Shown here one piece after another: positions 34,569-36,635 of a stretch of 36,635 nucleotides of DNA (positions within the stretch are counted from its first letter, which is position 1; every line of letters begins with the position of its first letter). The stretch covers positions 1-36,635 of the forward strand of contig JAGHJJ010000105.1 of assembly GCA_017886705.1 (NCBI GenBank). Direction: 5' to 3'. A program made the translations under genes and the position numbers. This DNA is from Bacilli bacterium. GTDB lineage: Bacteria > Bacillota_I > Bacilli_A > RF39 > UBA660. The notes under the pieces were generated by a model. The model was given only the letters and a program-made list of their open reading frames with translations. It made no database searches and had not been told where the DNA came from.

Positions 34569-35123
34569 ATGGATATAGAAACAATAAAAGCAGAACTGAA
34601 AAACTCTCTCTCACCAAAAAGATATAATCATAGTATATTAGTTGCCGAAGAGGCAAAAAAATTAGCAAAACATTATCATATAAACGAAGAAAAGGCATAC
34701 CTAACGGGCTTAATTCATGATATAGCAAAAGAATTAACAGAAGAAGAAAATATTTATTGGATTAAAAAAGGAAAATTATCGAAAGATTTAGAAAATAAAG
34801 AAAACATAAATATTAAACATGCCGATATTGGAGCAGTAATAGCAAAAGAAAAATATAATTTAGATGACAATATTTGTAATGCTATAAAATACCATACAAT
34901 AGGAAATAAAAATATGGATTTACTAGCAAAAATTATTTACATAGCTGATAAAATCGGTAGAGAAAAAATACCAGAAGCATTAATACCAGTAAAAGAACTA
35001 GCCTATCAAGATATAGATAAAGCTCTACTCTATTGTCTAGAAAAACAAAAAATCAGACTAAAAGAAAAAGGTATCAAAATGCATGATGATACGGAAGAAT
35101 TATTAAAAGAATTACAAAAATAG
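34569..35123 (+). CDS. yqeK: HD-domain protein, YqeK family (symmetrical Ap4A hydrolase-like)
   Basis: SPKRYNHSILVAEEAKKLA...LTGLIHDIAKELTEEE...KHADIGAVIA...KYHTIGNKNMDLLAKIIYIADKI. Confidence 0.87.
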   Translation: MDIETIKAELKNSLSPKRYNHSILVAEEAKKLAKHYHINEEKAYLTGLIHDIAKELTEEENIYWIKKGKLSKDLENKENINIKHADIGAVIAKEKYNLDDNICNAIKYHTIGNKNMDLLAKIIYIADKIGREKIPEALIPVKELAYQDIDKALLYCLEKQKIRLKEKGIKMHDDTEELLKELQK

Positions 35124-35195
35124 ACTAGCAACCTTTTCTTTTAAACTGATATAATCTATAATACTTCATAAACAACGGAAAGAGGTAAATAATCA

Positions 35196-36437
35196 ATGAC
35201 AACAAAATTTATAGAGCAAGTTATTTATGCCCAAGAAATACTAGAAGATATGAATAAGACATTAATATCTTATTACACGTCGCAATATGGTAAAAAAAAT
35301 AAAGAACTGATAGAACACAGAATAAATCATACTTTCTACTTAATGAGTTCTACACCAGATTTAGTATATGAAGAACTAAAAGATTTTAATAATCATTTTA
35401 AAAGTCAAATACAATATGATAACATGATTACAGAATATTTAGATTACATAAAAATTAATAAAGAATTAGAAAAAATGAAAATAATGAACATAAGAAGATT
35501 ATTATGTAAAGAATATGGAATCTCTGAAGCAGTATTAAATAAAAAAGATATACCTATTGAAGAATTATCTTTAAGTAGCTACTCTAGCGATGTAATTAAC
35601 ATATTAAATAGTCCATATACGCTCGATGATATGAAAAATCAAATACACAAATCACAGCAAAAATATTTTTCGCAATGCAGCAATTTAGGATGCAAGCCCG
35701 TAACTGATACTCATATTATTGATTCAATATTAGATAAAATGAAAGTAATAGAAACAGAATATCAAATATCCTTACTAAAGAAAACATTATGGGGACAAAG
35801 ATTATTTAGATACTTTACAAAAAATAATGGTATTAGTGAAAACAATCTAAAATCGACAAACCTAGAAGATTTATTATATAGAATGTTACAACAAGATATC
35901 TTTTTACAAAATGGACAAATGCAATATGTACATTTCTACATTGAAGAAAATAATATAGAGACAATAAATAATTGGATTATATCTCCTATATTAGAAAATA
36001 AAGGACTTGATCTAAATCATAATTTCTATCATGAAATAAGGCACGCTGTCGAAAACGGAGGTATTGACTATAATGTAATTAATGAACTAAGAACTGATAA
36101 ACATGCTTATGAAGATAAACATATTTTACCACAACTATTTGATAATAATGGAGAATGTCAATCTGTGTATCTTTCTATATTACCTTTATCAGGTGACTTG
36201 TTTAATACATTTGAAGGCTTTTTTGATAAAATCGCAATCAATAATGACACCGAGAAATTAGAAAGTGTAGTAAGTAAAGACACTCTAACAGAATATAATA
36301 ATATGCTAAACAATATACTTTCGTTAATGATTAATCCAAATGTTCCTAATATATATTTAGAAATAAATAGCAAACCATATAAAGAAAAATGTGACCAGAT
36401 ATCAAAATCTTTACAAAAACATTTACATAAAAAATAG
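35196..36437 (+). CDS. Uncharacterised protein with HExxH ... NExxTD putative zincin motif
   Basis: 413 aa ORF with plausible RBS; NHNFYHEIRHAVENGGIDYNVINELRTDKHAYE; no signal peptide seen. Confidence 0.6.
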   Translation: MTTKFIEQVIYAQEILEDMNKTLISYYTSQYGKKNKELIEHRINHTFYLMSSTPDLVYEELKDFNNHFKSQIQYDNMITEYLDYIKINKELEKMKIMNIRRLLCKEYGISEAVLNKKDIPIEELSLSSYSSDVINILNSPYTLDDMKNQIHKSQQKYFSQCSNLGCKPVTDTHIIDSILDKMKVIETEYQISLLKKTLWGQRLFRYFTKNNGISENNLKSTNLEDLLYRMLQQDIFLQNGQMQYVHFYIEENNIETINNWIISPILENKGLDLNHNFYHEIRHAVENGGIDYNVINELRTDKHAYEDKHILPQLFDNNGECQSVYLSILPLSGDLFNTFEGFFDKIAINNDTEKLESVVSKDTLTEYNNMLNNILSLMINPNVPNIYLEINSKPYKEKCDQISKSLQKHLHKK

Positions 36438-36471
36438 CTAAACTACAATTGCACTTAAAAATGCATTATAA

Positions 36472-36505
36472 AAAACTCATACCAAACAGTATGAGTTTTA
36501 ATTGC
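36472..36505. terminator. Bidirectional terminator
   Basis: AAAACTCATAC-CAAACA-GTATGAGTTTT; T-run stronger on the minus (tRNA) side. Confidence 0.8.
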
Positions 36506-36510
36506 TCTTA

Positions 36511-36585
36511 TGGAGCGGATGAGGGAAATCGAATCCCCGTCACAGCCTTGGCAAGGCCGTATTCTAACCACTAAACTACATCCGC
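36511..36585 (-). tRNA. tRNA-Gly(GCC)
   Basis: Reverse complement GCGGATGTAGTTTAGTGGTTAGAATACGGCCTTGCCAAGGCTG...CATCCGCTCCA; anticodon GCC. Confidence 0.95.
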
Positions 36586-36586
36586 A

Positions 36587-36635
36587 TGGAGGGGCCTACC
36601 GGATTTGAACCGGTGATCAGGGTGTTGCAGACCCA
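36587..36635 (-). tRNA. tRNA-Cys(GCA), truncated by the window edge
   Basis: Reverse complement ...TGGGTCTGCAACACCCTGATCACCGGTTCAAATCCGGTAGGCCCCTCCA; anticodon GCA. Confidence 0.88.

Overview
AT-rich, low-GC Gram-positive-type (Firmicutes/Bacilli-like) chromosomal window, coding mostly on the minus strand. Recognisable blocks: (1) a housekeeping run with GH3 beta-N-acetylhexosaminidase, RluA-type pseudouridine synthase, ASST-like sulfotransferase, Cof-type HAD phosphatase, PAP2 phosphatase and glucose-6-phosphate isomerase; (2) a small accessory pair (XRE/HTH-like protein plus a DIP1984-like coiled-coil protein) with a structured leader; (3) a 7.7-kb NdvB/ChvB-like cyclic beta-glucan synthase (GT84/GH94) gene; (4) tRNAs Ser, Ile, Asn, Glu, Lys, Gly and a partial Cys; (5) P-type ATPase, peptidase C26-like amidotransferase, Ddl, membrane-anchored MurF and an alpha/beta hydrolase; (6) a plus-strand gene for a ~1492-aa protein with 13 tandem, linker-separated helix-turn-helix-like repeats flanked by divergent HTH segments, with a C-terminus resembling sigma-70 region 4; (7) a rimP-nusA-ylxR-infB-rbfA operon with an unusually short RimP; (8) CPBP protease, VUT-like membrane protein, YqeK-like HD protein and a putative HExxH zincin. 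The most interesting candidate is the 13-repeat HTH protein: its repeats are nearly identical except at the putative recognition helix, which suggests a modular nucleic-acid-binding array, possibly derived from a sigma factor. All calls come from reading the sequence; no database searches were run.
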